Assembly: GCA_028280635.1 (NCBI GenBank)
Contig: JANQLM010000063.1
Coordinates: 62,001-126,000, forward strand
Length of the DNA: 64,000 nt
Source of the DNA: Halieaceae bacterium
GTDB lineage: Bacteria; Pseudomonadota; Gammaproteobacteria; Pseudomonadales; Halieaceae
Direction of reading: 5' to 3'
The notes below the pieces were generated by a model. It was not told where the DNA came from. It did no database searches and saw only the letters and a list, made by a program, of their open reading frames with translations. This document shows, one piece after another, positions 35,329-44,391 of this stretch. The position numbers and the translations under genes were made by a program. Each line of letters starts with the position of its first letter. Positions within the stretch are counted from its first letter, which is position 1.

Positions 35329-35381
35329 CGCAATGACGGGGTGATGGAAAGAATGATCAAGATGCCCAGAACTGATCTCAC
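35329..35381 (-). other. Out-of-frame signal-peptide start of the carbonic anhydrase
   Basis: GTG at 35381, with GAGG eight bases before it, opens MRSVLGILIILSITP, a good export signal, in the frame next to that of the carbonic anhydrase. One extra C in the CCCC run (plus-strand GGGG at 35338-35341) would join it to VIAVAADTPVSR, with an AVA-A cleavage site. Either a sequencing error or a real frameshift. Confidence 0.65.
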
Positions 35382-35640
35382 GTTAGATACCTCGCTGTGG
35401 GTTAAGTCATGGACTTGGGAGGGGTTGTTGCTTGCTCCAGTTGTTGATAATGCGTGAACAGCCGCGCAAGCCGCCGTTCGCGGTCAAGTGTGCTGTGTGC
35501 CCTGGTCAGATTGACCCGGAGAGAGCAGGGGTTTTGATCCGCAGAGCCGGTGGCGGCTGGGCCGGGCGACCCGCTCGAGGGTAACCGGGAATTCCTGTGC
35601 TAGCCTGAAGGCAGGCGCCGACGCGAGGTACGCCGTTGTC

Positions 35641-36381
35641 ATGACTTCCGTTCAATCCGGGGAGACCGGGAACTATCCGCTGGTGGAGTTTGTTCCCGGC
35701 ACAATCTGGCTCTGCGAGTACCCGGTTCACTACGGTGGCCTGGACTTCCTGTCGCGCATGGCGGTACTGCGCCTGCAGGATGGCAGCGTCCTGCTGCACT
35801 CCCCCTGCGAGATTGACCAGGGCTTAAAGGCCTCAATCGCCGCGCTGGGTCCGGTGCGGGCGATTATCGCGCCGGGCACCTTCCATCACCTGCATGTGCC
35901 GTCGGCCCAGGCGGCCTTTCCGGCGGCCGAGACTTACATCTGCCCGGGTATCGAGCGCAAACGCCCGGAGCTGCGATTTGACTGGATACTCGGCGATACG
36001 TCGCCGCCGGCCTGGGCGGAGGAAATGGATCAGGTACTGGTGCGCGGTAACCGGATCATCTGGGAAGTGGCCTTCTGCCATAAACCCAGCAAAACCCTGT
36101 TGCTGGTGGACCTTATCGAGAATATCGGCGACAAAACCCGGGGTGCCGGCCCGGGACTGAAGCTGTGGTGGAAGCTCGTCTTCAGGATGTGGAACCGGCC
36201 GCGGCCGGCGCCGGAGTACCAAATGGGCTGGAAAGACAAGGGGCCGGCCAGGGAGTCCCTGGAAAAGATCCTGGCCTGGGACTTCGAGCGGATCGTGCTG
36301 TCACACGGCGACCTGATTGACGCTGACGGCAAAGCTGCGGCGCGGGAGGCCTGGTCGGTGCCCTTGAGCTTCGACCGCTGA
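35641..36381 (+). CDS. DUF4336 protein (metallo-hydrolase-like)
   Basis: 246 residues. It matches DUF4336: GTIWLCEYPVHYGGLDF, VLRLQDGSVLLHSPCEID, AIIAPGTFHHLHVP, ICPGIERKRPEL, and a late RIVLSHGDLID. The fold resembles metallo-beta-lactamases, with the usual His-x-His-x-Asp motif reduced to FHHLH. Its substrate is unknown. ATG 35641 follows the space between it and the divergent carbonic anhydrase gene. It converges on a GlxA-type regulator. Confidence 0.8.
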   Translation: MTSVQSGETGNYPLVEFVPGTIWLCEYPVHYGGLDFLSRMAVLRLQDGSVLLHSPCEIDQGLKASIAALGPVRAIIAPGTFHHLHVPSAQAAFPAAETYICPGIERKRPELRFDWILGDTSPPAWAEEMDQVLVRGNRIIWEVAFCHKPSKTLLLVDLIENIGDKTRGAGPGLKLWWKLVFRMWNRPRPAPEYQMGWKDKGPARESLEKILAWDFERIVLSHGDLIDADGKAAAREAWSVPLSFDR

Positions 36382-36437
36382 GCCGCCCCGCATGGGCTGT
36401 TTGCGGCGCCCGCCCTTCATCAAGAACCGACGCGCTT

Positions 36438-37373
36438 TTATGCGTCCGGGTTCATGCGGGCGCGGTAACTTGCCGGGGTGGCGCCCACGGCACGGGTGAA
36501 AGCACTGCGGAAGCTGGAGTCGTCGGCAAATCCCACCGCCTGGCTGACCCTGGAAATGGGTTCAGCGGTGGTTTCCAACAGCGTACGGGCGATTTCTATA
36601 CGCGCGTCTGCGATAAGCTGTCGTGGGGAGCGGCCGGTTTTTTCCTTCACCCGCCGGTGCAGCGTGCGTTCGCTCAGGTTGAGCTGGCGGGCCAGCGAGC
36701 TCACGCTTACGCCGGTGGCGATATCCCCGGCGATCAACTCCTGCAGCTGTCGCACCAGCGGGTCTTCGGAATCGGCGAAGCCCGGCACCATAAATATGCC
36801 GCTGCTGGGGCGGCCCGGCTCTACCACCGCGACCTTGGCGCAGAGCCGGCTGATATCAGCGCCGTGAAAGCGTTCGATCAGGTGGATGATCTGTCCCACC
36901 CAGGACAGGGGGCCGGCGCTGGTGATGTAGCCCTGATGCTCCACCCTTGTGGCGCTGGCCTGGAAGTGCACCGCCGGGAAGCGTTCCCGCAGCAGGGGCA
37001 CCGCCCACCAGGTTGACGTGGCGGCGCCGCCGTCCAGTCCGCCACCCCGTGCCGCCAACGCCACGGCCGTACAGCAGGCCGCTATTGTCACGCCGGCGGC
37101 TCGTATGCCCTCCAGTCGTCGGGCGACGGCGACATGCTCGTCGGCGAAGCCGACCAGGCGCTCGGGCAGCACCAGCATGGGCGGCAGGAACAGCACATCG
37201 CCCAGCGCCGAGGGGCGCTGCTTCAGGAAGGCATCGCGATCCAATACCTGACAGTCCAGATCCAGGCGTTGCTGGCGCGTGGAGGCCGCAAACCGGGCCA
37301 GGACCAGCATGTCGCCGACTCCGGCCACGGCGGAGGGCATTGCTTCCGGCAAATTGAGCACGCTGATACGCAT
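36438..37373 (-). CDS. GlxA-type transcriptional regulator (DJ-1/PfpI plus AraC domains)
   Basis: 311 residues. The N-terminal half is a DJ-1/PfpI-like sensing domain (VLFLPPMLVLPE; AGVTIAACCTAVALAA, with the nucleophile-elbow-like cysteines). The C-terminal 100 residues carry two helix-turn-helix units (SVSSLARQLNLSERTLHRR; PISRVSQAVGFADDSSFRSA), ending TPASYRARM. ATG 37373 is chosen because the DJ-1 strand begins there; upstream in-frame codons fall in the promoter region. It is divergent from a glutathione S-transferase gene, its probable target. Confidence 0.88.
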   Translation of the reverse strand: MRISVLNLPEAMPSAVAGVGDMLVLARFAASTRQQRLDLDCQVLDRDAFLKQRPSALGDVLFLPPMLVLPERLVGFADEHVAVARRLEGIRAAGVTIAACCTAVALAARGGGLDGGAATSTWWAVPLLRERFPAVHFQASATRVEHQGYITSAGPLSWVGQIIHLIERFHGADISRLCAKVAVVEPGRPSSGIFMVPGFADSEDPLVRQLQELIAGDIATGVSVSSLARQLNLSERTLHRRVKEKTGRSPRQLIADARIEIARTLLETTAEPISRVSQAVGFADDSSFRSAFTRAVGATPASYRARMNPDA

Positions 37374-37490
37374 TGGCAGATAAAAGCACAATATTGTCTG
37401 GTTCGCCAATATCGAATTCACCTGGCACTGGCCAGAATACCTGCTCGACGCCGTTGAAGCGGCGGTCCTTTCGACGCAGGAGTTCACACT

Positions 37491-38159
37491 ATGCCCACAC
37501 TACACGGTACGCCGTTTTCCCCGTTTGCCCGCAAGGTCCTGATCGCGCTCAGTGAGAAAGGTGTTGCCTTCGATCATGTGCCGGTCTCGCACTTCGAACT
37601 GACCGAAGCGTTTGATGCCATCAGCCCGTTACGCAAAATCCCGGTCTGGACTACTGACGAGGGCGATCACCTGCCGGACTCGTCGGCCATTCTGCAGTAC
37701 CTCGACCGTGCCTACCCGGTGCCGCGGCTCATTCCCGAGGATCCACTGGCAGCGGCCCAGGCGCTGTTCCTGGAGGAATACGGCGACACGGCACTGGCCC
37801 TGGCGGTGGCGCCGGTATTTATCGAGATGCTGGCGGCGCCGGTCATCCTGAAGCGCGCTCCGGACCAGGCCCTGATCGACAAGAAGCTGAGCGAGGAAGT
37901 GCCACGCGTGTTCAGCTACCTCAACAGCCGCCTGGAAGGGCGCGAGTACCTGGTGGGAGAGGACTTCAGCGTTGCCGATATCGGCATCGCCAGCCCGCTG
38001 TGCAACTTCCGGCACACGGGAAATGAGATCGACAGGGCGAACTATCCGCACCTGGCGGACTTTGCCGAGCGCATGCTGCAACGACCGACCATCGCCGCGC
38101 TGTTTGCGAACGAGCAGAAGCTGATGGAAGGGATGGTAAGCAAGGCCGCCGCCGGCTAG
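37491..38159 (+). CDS. Glutathione S-transferase family protein
   Basis: 222 residues. The N-terminal thioredoxin-like domain (TLHGTPFSPFARKVLIALSEKG; RKIPVWTTDEGDHLPDSSAILQYLD) carries the glutathione-binding cis-Pro and Asp-Ser-Ser. The C-terminal helical domain has GREYLVGEDFSVADIGIASPL with its N-capping motif. The reaction is likely conjugation or reduction with glutathione. AGGAG precedes the ATG. It is divergent from a GlxA-type regulator and followed by a perfect GC hairpin. Confidence 0.92.
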   Translation: MPTLHGTPFSPFARKVLIALSEKGVAFDHVPVSHFELTEAFDAISPLRKIPVWTTDEGDHLPDSSAILQYLDRAYPVPRLIPEDPLAAAQALFLEEYGDTALALAVAPVFIEMLAAPVILKRAPDQALIDKKLSEEVPRVFSYLNSRLEGREYLVGEDFSVADIGIASPLCNFRHTGNEIDRANYPHLADFAERMLQRPTIAALFANEQKLMEGMVSKAAAG

Positions 38160-38167
38160 CGGCGAAC

Positions 38168-38194
38168 TGGCGGGCCGCGGGGTGCGGCCCGCCA
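38168..38194. terminator. Bidirectional hairpin after the GST gene
   Basis: TGGCGGGCCGC (38168-38178) pairs perfectly with GCGGCCCGCCA (38184-38194) across a five-base loop, in the 41-base gap between convergent genes. No U-tract follows on either strand, so it may slow rather than fully stop transcription. Confidence 0.55.
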
Positions 38195-38200
38195 ATGGGT

Positions 38201-40087
38201 TTACTGGCTGGGCAGCAGGTAGTTCCGGAAATCGACCACCAGTCGTGAACGCTCACCCGTGGACCAGTACCAGGGCACCTCGTCGCGGGTGATGTCGGCC
38301 ACCTCGGTGGTGCTGGCCTGCTTGCGAGCCACCCGGGTGTGCACAACGATCTCCGCCTGGGTGTGATAGCGGTCGGAGACGTGCAGCATCCCCACCTCAA
38401 GGCGAGTGGGGTCGTAGGACGCCTGGTTGCTGCGCCAGGCGCCGTAGCGCTCGATCATCGTCTCGATGCTATAGGGGATGCGCTCGTCGTAGTTCACCTT
38501 GGTGCCGCTGCAGACATAGGCGTCAACTTCCGAGATGCAGTCGGTCAAGCTGGGATTTATTACCTTGTAATAGGTCTTGGTAGATTCGCCAGCTTCGATC
38601 AGCCCCATCATGTACAGCAGGATTTCGTCCCAGGCCATGGTTTCGTTGGTGATCGGCACGAGAATCACTTCACCGTTCTCGTCCAGGCCCAGTCGGGCGT
38701 CCGGCAGTTCCCACCAGTTCTCGCTGCTGCCGTCATCGACCTTGACCGGCGTTGGAAAGCCGCGAATCGGGTCCCACAGTGGGCCCTGCAGGTTGCCGGT
38801 GAGTGTGTTGTCGGCATCGAGATGGGCACCGTCGCCCGCGTTCCACTGCTGTGCCTCCGGCCCGGGGAAGCCGCTGGTGTTCATGCCCAGCAGGCCATGG
38901 CCCAGCTCGTGGGACAGGCCACCGCCGGAGAAGGGCCAGCCGGAGTAGACCATGCCGACGTACTCCGGGTGCTCCTTGCCGTCGTCCATGGTGATGTTCC
39001 AGTAGGAGTAGAGCGGGTACGGCGGCTCGTGGCCCGTGCCCTCGATAAAGTCGTGGACCCGGGTGTAGCCCAGGCCGGCGTAGGCCTGGCGCGGGGCGAT
39101 GACGAAGAACTCGAAGATGTCGCCGAAATGATGCCAGGCATGCCAGCAGGAGGTGCAATCGCCGGGATTGAAAATCTCCCAGTGGCGGCCGCGGCCCATG
39201 GCGTCCGAATACTCTTCACCCAGGGAAACGAAGATGGCGGAATCATTCATGCGCACCGCGTCTGACACCGCCGTTACCGACTCGGTGCCGCGCAGGGCGG
39301 GATTCACATAGAACAGGTCGCGCGCCTGATCGTAATCGTCGGGGTAGCCGAGTAGGCCCAGATCGATGGCCAGGCAGTCGCGGGTGAACACGCCGTCGCC
39401 GGCGGTGATATCGCCGTGGGTGCCATCGTCATACAGGTACGGCTCCGAGCCGTCGTCAGCCGCGATGAAAGGCTGGAAGTCGCTCCACAGGTCCACCAGC
39501 GAGATCGCGGTGGCTTCCACATCGCTGCGCCGCATCATGGTGAACACTTCGTCGGTGAACACGATCGCGGGCTCGAAGATGCTGCGGTCGAAGTCCGTGG
39601 TAGCCATTTGCTCGCTGAAGGGCGCTACCGAAGGCGATTGGTTTTCCCCGGGGGTGCATTGCTCGACAGACGAGGGTGCCCAGGTCTTCGCATAGGTCCG
39701 GTCGGAGGCATCCGGCTCCGGTGGTGCGGACGAGCGCTCGCCGCTGAGTGTCTGGAAGATGGGCTCAAGATAGATGCTGACATCGGCAGCGAAGGCCGGA
39801 TGAGCGGGCAGGGACACGGCACAGGGCTCCGTGGTGCCACCGCACAGGTAGCCGGGTTCCTTGCGCCATTGAACAAAATTGTCATCGCCAGGTGGGACGG
39901 GCGTGAAGGTGTCGGTGAAGGCCTCGCTGCCATCCCAGTCGATGGTGCATTCGCTTTCCGCACAGTCGCGGGTGCCGCTCGCGGACTTGATTTCGCCGCC
40001 GTCGGGTAGCTGCAAAACGATCTTACAGGCGGGCAATACGCAGATGGCCAGCAGCAAGGCATAGGGGTACTTGTGGAACTTCATCAC
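38201..40087 (-). CDS. Lipoprotein with HELGH zinc-protease motif, unknown family
   Basis: 628 residues. The lipoprotein signal ends in LPAC. A Cys-rich cap of about 90 residues follows (DCAESECTID; FVQWRKEPGYLCGG). The large body includes GLSHELGHGLLG with a zinc motif H393-E-L-G-H397, followed by Trp- and Gly-rich segments, and SYWNITMDDGKEHPEY. I do not recognise the family; the motif and location suggest a surface metalloprotease. The layout (lipobox, Cys cap, long body, HExxH-type motif) parallels the M60-type gene at 22410. It is transcribed toward the GST hairpin. Confidence 0.7.
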   Translation of the reverse strand: MMKFHKYPYALLLAICVLPACKIVLQLPDGGEIKSASGTRDCAESECTIDWDGSEAFTDTFTPVPPGDDNFVQWRKEPGYLCGGTTEPCAVSLPAHPAFAADVSIYLEPIFQTLSGERSSAPPEPDASDRTYAKTWAPSSVEQCTPGENQSPSVAPFSEQMATTDFDRSIFEPAIVFTDEVFTMMRRSDVEATAISLVDLWSDFQPFIAADDGSEPYLYDDGTHGDITAGDGVFTRDCLAIDLGLLGYPDDYDQARDLFYVNPALRGTESVTAVSDAVRMNDSAIFVSLGEEYSDAMGRGRHWEIFNPGDCTSCWHAWHHFGDIFEFFVIAPRQAYAGLGYTRVHDFIEGTGHEPPYPLYSYWNITMDDGKEHPEYVGMVYSGWPFSGGGLSHELGHGLLGMNTSGFPGPEAQQWNAGDGAHLDADNTLTGNLQGPLWDPIRGFPTPVKVDDGSSENWWELPDARLGLDENGEVILVPITNETMAWDEILLYMMGLIEAGESTKTYYKVINPSLTDCISEVDAYVCSGTKVNYDERIPYSIETMIERYGAWRSNQASYDPTRLEVGMLHVSDRYHTQAEIVVHTRVARKQASTTEVADITRDEVPWYWSTGERSRLVVDFRNYLLPSQ

Positions 40088-40190
40088 TCTTTCGCCAGCA
40101 TCGGGAATGGGCCGAGACTATCACCGGTCACGGCGTGAATCCAAGCGGACTGTCTATACTGCGACTCTGTGTACAGATCGTAGATGAACA

Positions 40191-40667
40191 ATGCATATAC
40201 GCGAAGGTAGCCAGCAGGAACGTGAAAGTTTCTTCATGATGGGCTTCGACGCCTGGGGCGGAGGCAAGAGCGAAGAGGAATTCCTGGAGGCACTGCGCCC
40301 GGTGCAGCGCTACGACCTGGGCACCTGGTACGTACTGCAGGGGGAGGACGGTCCGGTGGCCGCCCTGATCCTCTACCGATCCGGCCTGAATCTGCCTGCG
40401 GGCTGCTGGGGCGTCGGCTCGGTGGCGACCTGGCCTGAGCATCGCCGCAGGGGTTATGCCGCGGTGCTGATGCAGCATGTGGTCGCTCTGGGTGAAGAAG
40501 AGGACGCTCGCGGCATCTACCTGTTCTCCGGTGTGAGCCCGGACTACTACCGGCAGTTTGGTTTCGAGTTTGTCAGTGCTGCCCAGCCTGAAGACCAGGA
40601 CCCTTGCATGGTGCTCGCCTATCAGGATGTTGAGGAGCTTTCCAATGCCGTCCCGGATTTTTTCTAG
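40191..40667 (+). CDS. GNAT-family N-acetyltransferase
   Basis: 158 residues. The GNAT fold is clear: the acetyl-CoA loop VATWPEHRRRGYAAVLMQHV at about residues 79-98, followed by ARGIYLFSGVSPDYYRQFGFEF. The N-terminal part (SFFMMGFDAWGGGKSEEEFL) resembles predicted acetyltransferases that carry an Eis-like N-terminus but are shorter. Its substrate is unknown. It is divergent from the HELGH lipoprotein gene, across a 103-base space. Confidence 0.85.
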   Translation: MHIREGSQQERESFFMMGFDAWGGGKSEEEFLEALRPVQRYDLGTWYVLQGEDGPVAALILYRSGLNLPAGCWGVGSVATWPEHRRRGYAAVLMQHVVALGEEEDARGIYLFSGVSPDYYRQFGFEFVSAAQPEDQDPCMVLAYQDVEELSNAVPDFF

Positions 40668-40740
40668 CACCTGAGCGCCCGCATTGGTCCGCGGCCCATG
40701 GTGGTGTCTCCATCGGCTAACGAGAGCTGGCGCGGGTGTA

Positions 40741-40758
40741 CCCCCGCGATAGCGGGGG
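40741..40758. terminator. Perfect GC hairpin between convergent genes
   Basis: CCCCCGC (40741-40747) pairs with GCGGGGG (40752-40758) across a GATA loop, between the GNAT gene (+) and the acylase gene (-). No U-tract is present on either strand; the terminator role is inferred from position. Confidence 0.45.
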
Positions 40759-40774
40759 CATGGGGTCTACGCTG

Positions 40775-43240
40775 CTACTCGAAGGCCTCTAGCAGCAGGG
40801 TTTCGCCGATCTGGTTGGCCTGGATGTCTTCCTCGCAAAAGGGGAAGCGCACCCACTCCTTATTGGAGTAGAGCCGGGTCTGGTCGGCGAAGTGCGGTGA
40901 CGCCGGGTCGGTAGACTGGCTCGGCACCAGGATCACATCGGCGATAGGACACTCGGATTCATCCCAGGTTACCACCTGGATATAGCTGTTGCCGCTGGTC
41001 GGGTTGACGTAGCCGCCGTCGCTCAGGCGCGAACTGACCGCACCGTAGATACCCAGGGTGCCCTGGCCGCCGTGAATGGGCACGTTTTCGTTGCCGCGCT
41101 CCAGGAACTGCACTTCACCCCAGGGAGCATCCAGCGCCACATTGTTGGCCTGCAGTTGGCCGCGGGCCTCCAGCAGGGCGTTGATGACCAGATCGCGATT
41201 GGCCGTGTCATCCACATCGATACCGGCGGGGGTGTTGAGCGGGTCGGCCGGGTCGAAATCCACGGCCCAGAAACGATCGCTTTCGACGGTGTTCTGGAAG
41301 CCGTTGCCCAGCTCGCGGCGGATCACCGCCCAGAACTCCTTCCACACCTGGGCGCCGCGACTGTCCAGGTCCACCTTGCGGTCCCAGGCGGCCAGCGCGT
41401 CGCAGGCGTCGCCAATCGGTGCTGCGGTACCCTCGCAGATGGTCAGTACATCGTCGAGGGCAATCTCGGCGCCGTAGACGCGGTTCTCGTACATGAAGGC
41501 TTTGAGGTTCTCGAGGGTGAACAGCGGGCTGTCATCGAGACCATCGGTGGCCTGGCGGCGCTCTTCGACCATGATGTGGCCGATGCGAGTCCGCAGGAAC
41601 TGCTGCAGGCCCTCGTGGCCCACCGGGCCCATGGTGGTGGGGAAGCCGGTGAGCGGATTGTTGGCGTCGCTCAGCCAGTAGCTGTTGTTGCTGTTGCCCA
41701 CGTAGTCGGTGGTGCGTAACTGTGGCAGGGCGCTGGGACCGAACAGGCCGGAGCCCTCAGGCGCCTCCGGGTCCACGCCCCACTCGCAGTCGGAGGTGGA
41801 GCCGTCCAGGGTAATCAGCACATTGGTGGTGCCGTCCGCCAATAGCTGGCCGATCGGTGCGGTCAGGCAGCTATCGATCTTGGCCTGGTCGACAAAGGGG
41901 ATGACGGAAATGTCGCCGTAGAAAGCCTCACCGTTGCGGTCGGCGACAATCTCGTGAAACACCGGGTTGCCGAGCGCGCTGATCGCGTCGAGATATTCAT
42001 CGATATTGGCCGCGCTGGCTTTCTCCAGGTACTGGTCGCTGCCGCGCTGGTCCGTGGAGAGGTTGGCATCCCTGAAGGCCAGAATGGTGCCGGTAATCAG
42101 CGGCCAGCCGTCCAGCAGCGGGCTGACGTCGGCAAAGTTCACGATGGGGCCGAACTGGCTTTCGTAGAAGGTCTTGCTGACGTCCACCAGAGTGCCGTCC
42201 GCCTGCCTGGATTGAACCGTGATTTCGATGGGCACGATATCGCGCAGTTCACCGTCGTAGAAGTACTGCAGCGGGTTGTCCGGGTTCAGTTCCAGCTCAT
42301 AGAGGCTGTAGCGGTTGGCGATGGACACGGTGTGGGTCCAGGCCAGGTCCTTGTTAAAGCCGATGCCGATGTAGGGGAAGCCGTGCAGTACCGCACCCGC
42401 GACATCCACTTCGCCGGGGATGGTCAGGTGCGCCTGGTACCAGGCGCCCTCGCCGAACCAGGGCTGGTGGGGGTTGCCCAGCAACAGGCCGGTGCCTGTC
42501 TGGGTGATGTCACGGCCCGCGGCCAGGGCGTTGCTGCCGAGGTCCGGGTCGCGCAGGGTCTCGCCCACCCTGCGGAAGGCGCGGCGAAGCTGTTCTTCGC
42601 CTTCACTGGTGAGAATGATGTCGCCGCCATCGCCGGGGCCCTGGGTGGCGAGAATGGCCTGTGCAAAGGTGCCATTGCCGGAGCTGCCGCGCAGGGCCTG
42701 GCGGCGCTGCAGCAGGGCGATATCGGTGGATGAAATGGGGAACACCCAGTCGGCGTCGCGGCAGCCAAGCTCGCCCTCGGGCAGGTTCGCGACACCGGTT
42801 TCTTCCAGGTAGCGGTTGATGCCGGCCACATAGCCCTCATTCAGGTCCCGCACGCGCTGCGGCTGCTGGGCGATCACCTCCTGCTCGAAGCGGTCCAGGT
42901 CGCCGTTGAGGTAGGTGAACAGCAGGTCGTCGTCGATGCTGCCTTCCTCTTCACCCAGCAGCTCCGCGGAGCGGCCGATGGAGAAGACCACCTCTCGCAT
43001 CACCACGCAGAAGTTATCCTGCGCATAGGCGTAGCCGATGCCGTAGCCGAGGCTGCCCCAGTCATCCGCTTTCACATGGGGGATGCCAAACTCCGTGCGG
43101 CGCACTTCCGCGCTGAGGGTTGGTCCCGGTTCCGGGGGCTCCGGGGTTTCCGGCACGAAGGTGTTGTCGGAATCTGAACAGGCTGCGAGGCCCGACAGCA
43201 GCAGGGCTGCCAGCCAGTGGGCGTGCTTGGGGAACATCAT
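40775..43240 (-). CDS. Penicillin/acyl-homoserine-lactone acylase family lipoprotein
   Basis: 821 residues. The lipoprotein signal ends in LAAC (Cys21). Ntn-hydrolase features follow: the alpha chain with RRTEFGIPHVKADDWGSLGYGIGYAYAQDNF (split by turns), and the autocatalytic site before Ser236 in LGSNALAAG, which becomes the nucleophile. The beta chain has LLLGNPHQPW, WTHTVSIANR and the late GNSNNSYWLSD. The family cleaves amide bonds in penicillins or in N-acyl-homoserine lactones, and a surface location would suit degradation of signals or of exogenous amides. AAGGA precedes ATG 43240; ATG 43237 is equally possible. Confidence 0.92.
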   Translation of the reverse strand: MMFPKHAHWLAALLLSGLAACSDSDNTFVPETPEPPEPGPTLSAEVRRTEFGIPHVKADDWGSLGYGIGYAYAQDNFCVVMREVVFSIGRSAELLGEEEGSIDDDLLFTYLNGDLDRFEQEVIAQQPQRVRDLNEGYVAGINRYLEETGVANLPEGELGCRDADWVFPISSTDIALLQRRQALRGSSGNGTFAQAILATQGPGDGGDIILTSEGEEQLRRAFRRVGETLRDPDLGSNALAAGRDITQTGTGLLLGNPHQPWFGEGAWYQAHLTIPGEVDVAGAVLHGFPYIGIGFNKDLAWTHTVSIANRYSLYELELNPDNPLQYFYDGELRDIVPIEITVQSRQADGTLVDVSKTFYESQFGPIVNFADVSPLLDGWPLITGTILAFRDANLSTDQRGSDQYLEKASAANIDEYLDAISALGNPVFHEIVADRNGEAFYGDISVIPFVDQAKIDSCLTAPIGQLLADGTTNVLITLDGSTSDCEWGVDPEAPEGSGLFGPSALPQLRTTDYVGNSNNSYWLSDANNPLTGFPTTMGPVGHEGLQQFLRTRIGHIMVEERRQATDGLDDSPLFTLENLKAFMYENRVYGAEIALDDVLTICEGTAAPIGDACDALAAWDRKVDLDSRGAQVWKEFWAVIRRELGNGFQNTVESDRFWAVDFDPADPLNTPAGIDVDDTANRDLVINALLEARGQLQANNVALDAPWGEVQFLERGNENVPIHGGQGTLGIYGAVSSRLSDGGYVNPTSGNSYIQVVTWDESECPIADVILVPSQSTDPASPHFADQTRLYSNKEWVRFPFCEEDIQANQIGETLLLEAFE

Positions 43241-43401
43241 GCTGTGATCCTTACCGCGTTGTAATCGTTATAAGTAATTGCACCGCAGTGTACTGGGTTT
43301 GCGGGGGTCAGCGCAGGCTGGACTGCGATTCCGTAAAATGTCCTGAGTCAATGCGATGCCTGGCCACAACTATATACAATTCAGGCAACGTGGAGGAGTC
43401 T

Positions 43402-44379
43402 ATGCCCGCAACCGATACCCGCACCGGGTACAGCAAAAAGAACTGGGACGTGGTGGCCCAGCGCCTGAACGGCAATCAGCTCAGCAGCCACCCGATCCTG
43501 GCCACACTGTACGCCGAACACCGCTACATGGGCACCCTGCTCAAGCTGCTGGAAGCCCAGGTCGATTCGCTCTCGCAGGACGGGGCGGTAGACCCGCAGG
43601 TGCTCTATGAGTCCCTGCATTACATGACCCATTTCCCCGATGCCTTCCACCACCCGCGGGAAGACCTGGTCTACGCCCGCGCCGGCGAGCTGGATTACGC
43701 CCTGGCGGACAGCGTGGATACCCTGCAACGCGACCACGACTACCTGTCCAAACTGGGCCCGAAAGCCCTCAAGGCGGTGGCCCACTGGGAGGAAACCGGT
43801 GAGGGCGTCGACAAGCTGCAGAAGTTGGTGCGCGATTACATCACCACCATGTACAAGCACATGGAGGTGGAAGAGGCGCTGGTGTTTCCGGAAATCGAGC
43901 GGGTGCTCAGCGACGAGGACTGGCGCGAACTGGAGCGCGACGATCTCATGTCGCCGGTGCCGGATCCGGTGTTCGGCCCCCGGGTGGAGCGCGAGTATCG
44001 CAACCTGGCCCGCAAGGCGCGCCGCGCACTGCGGCGTGGTGCCGAAGATGCGGCGCTGGTGGAGTGGATTGGCCTGGAGGCGATGCTGGAAGGCTTCGAG
44101 GTGCTGATGATCGCCGGCGAAAGCGGCCGCACCGCGGCTGCCCAGCATCTCAACGCCGCCGGCGGTGAGGCCATGGACCTGGTGCGTGAAGCCTTGGGCG
44201 GGCGCGGCATCTTTACCCTGCCCCTGCGCTGCACTCTGGTGGGCGGCAGCCACTACCTTGGGTTCCTGAGGGACCTGGGCGGTATTGCCCGGGAAACCTC
44301 GTCGGACCTGGGTGAACTGCGCCGCGGGGTGCGGGAGCGCCTGGGGCTGGTGTTCGACCAGGACGCGGAACGGGCCTAG
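43402..44379 (+). CDS. Hemerythrin domain protein
   Basis: 325 residues. The N-terminal 160 residues are a hemerythrin HHE four-helix bundle with His and Glu iron ligands spread over HPILATLYAEHRYM, THFPDAFHHPREDLVY, LQRDHDYL and YKHMEVEEALVFPEIE. The C-terminal half is helical and unrecognised (GLEAMLEGFEVLMIAGESG). Such proteins sense or store O2, NO or iron. ATG 43402 is fixed by GGAGGA five bases upstream; the frame is open further upstream only by chance. It is divergent from the acylase gene and convergent with an ABC exporter gene. Confidence 0.9.
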   Translation: MPATDTRTGYSKKNWDVVAQRLNGNQLSSHPILATLYAEHRYMGTLLKLLEAQVDSLSQDGAVDPQVLYESLHYMTHFPDAFHHPREDLVYARAGELDYALADSVDTLQRDHDYLSKLGPKALKAVAHWEETGEGVDKLQKLVRDYITTMYKHMEVEEALVFPEIERVLSDEDWRELERDDLMSPVPDPVFGPRVEREYRNLARKARRALRRGAEDAALVEWIGLEAMLEGFEVLMIAGESGRTAAAQHLNAAGGEAMDLVREALGGRGIFTLPLRCTLVGGSHYLGFLRDLGGIARETSSDLGELRRGVRERLGLVFDQDAERA

Positions 44380-44391
44380 CTTCGGCCCGGC

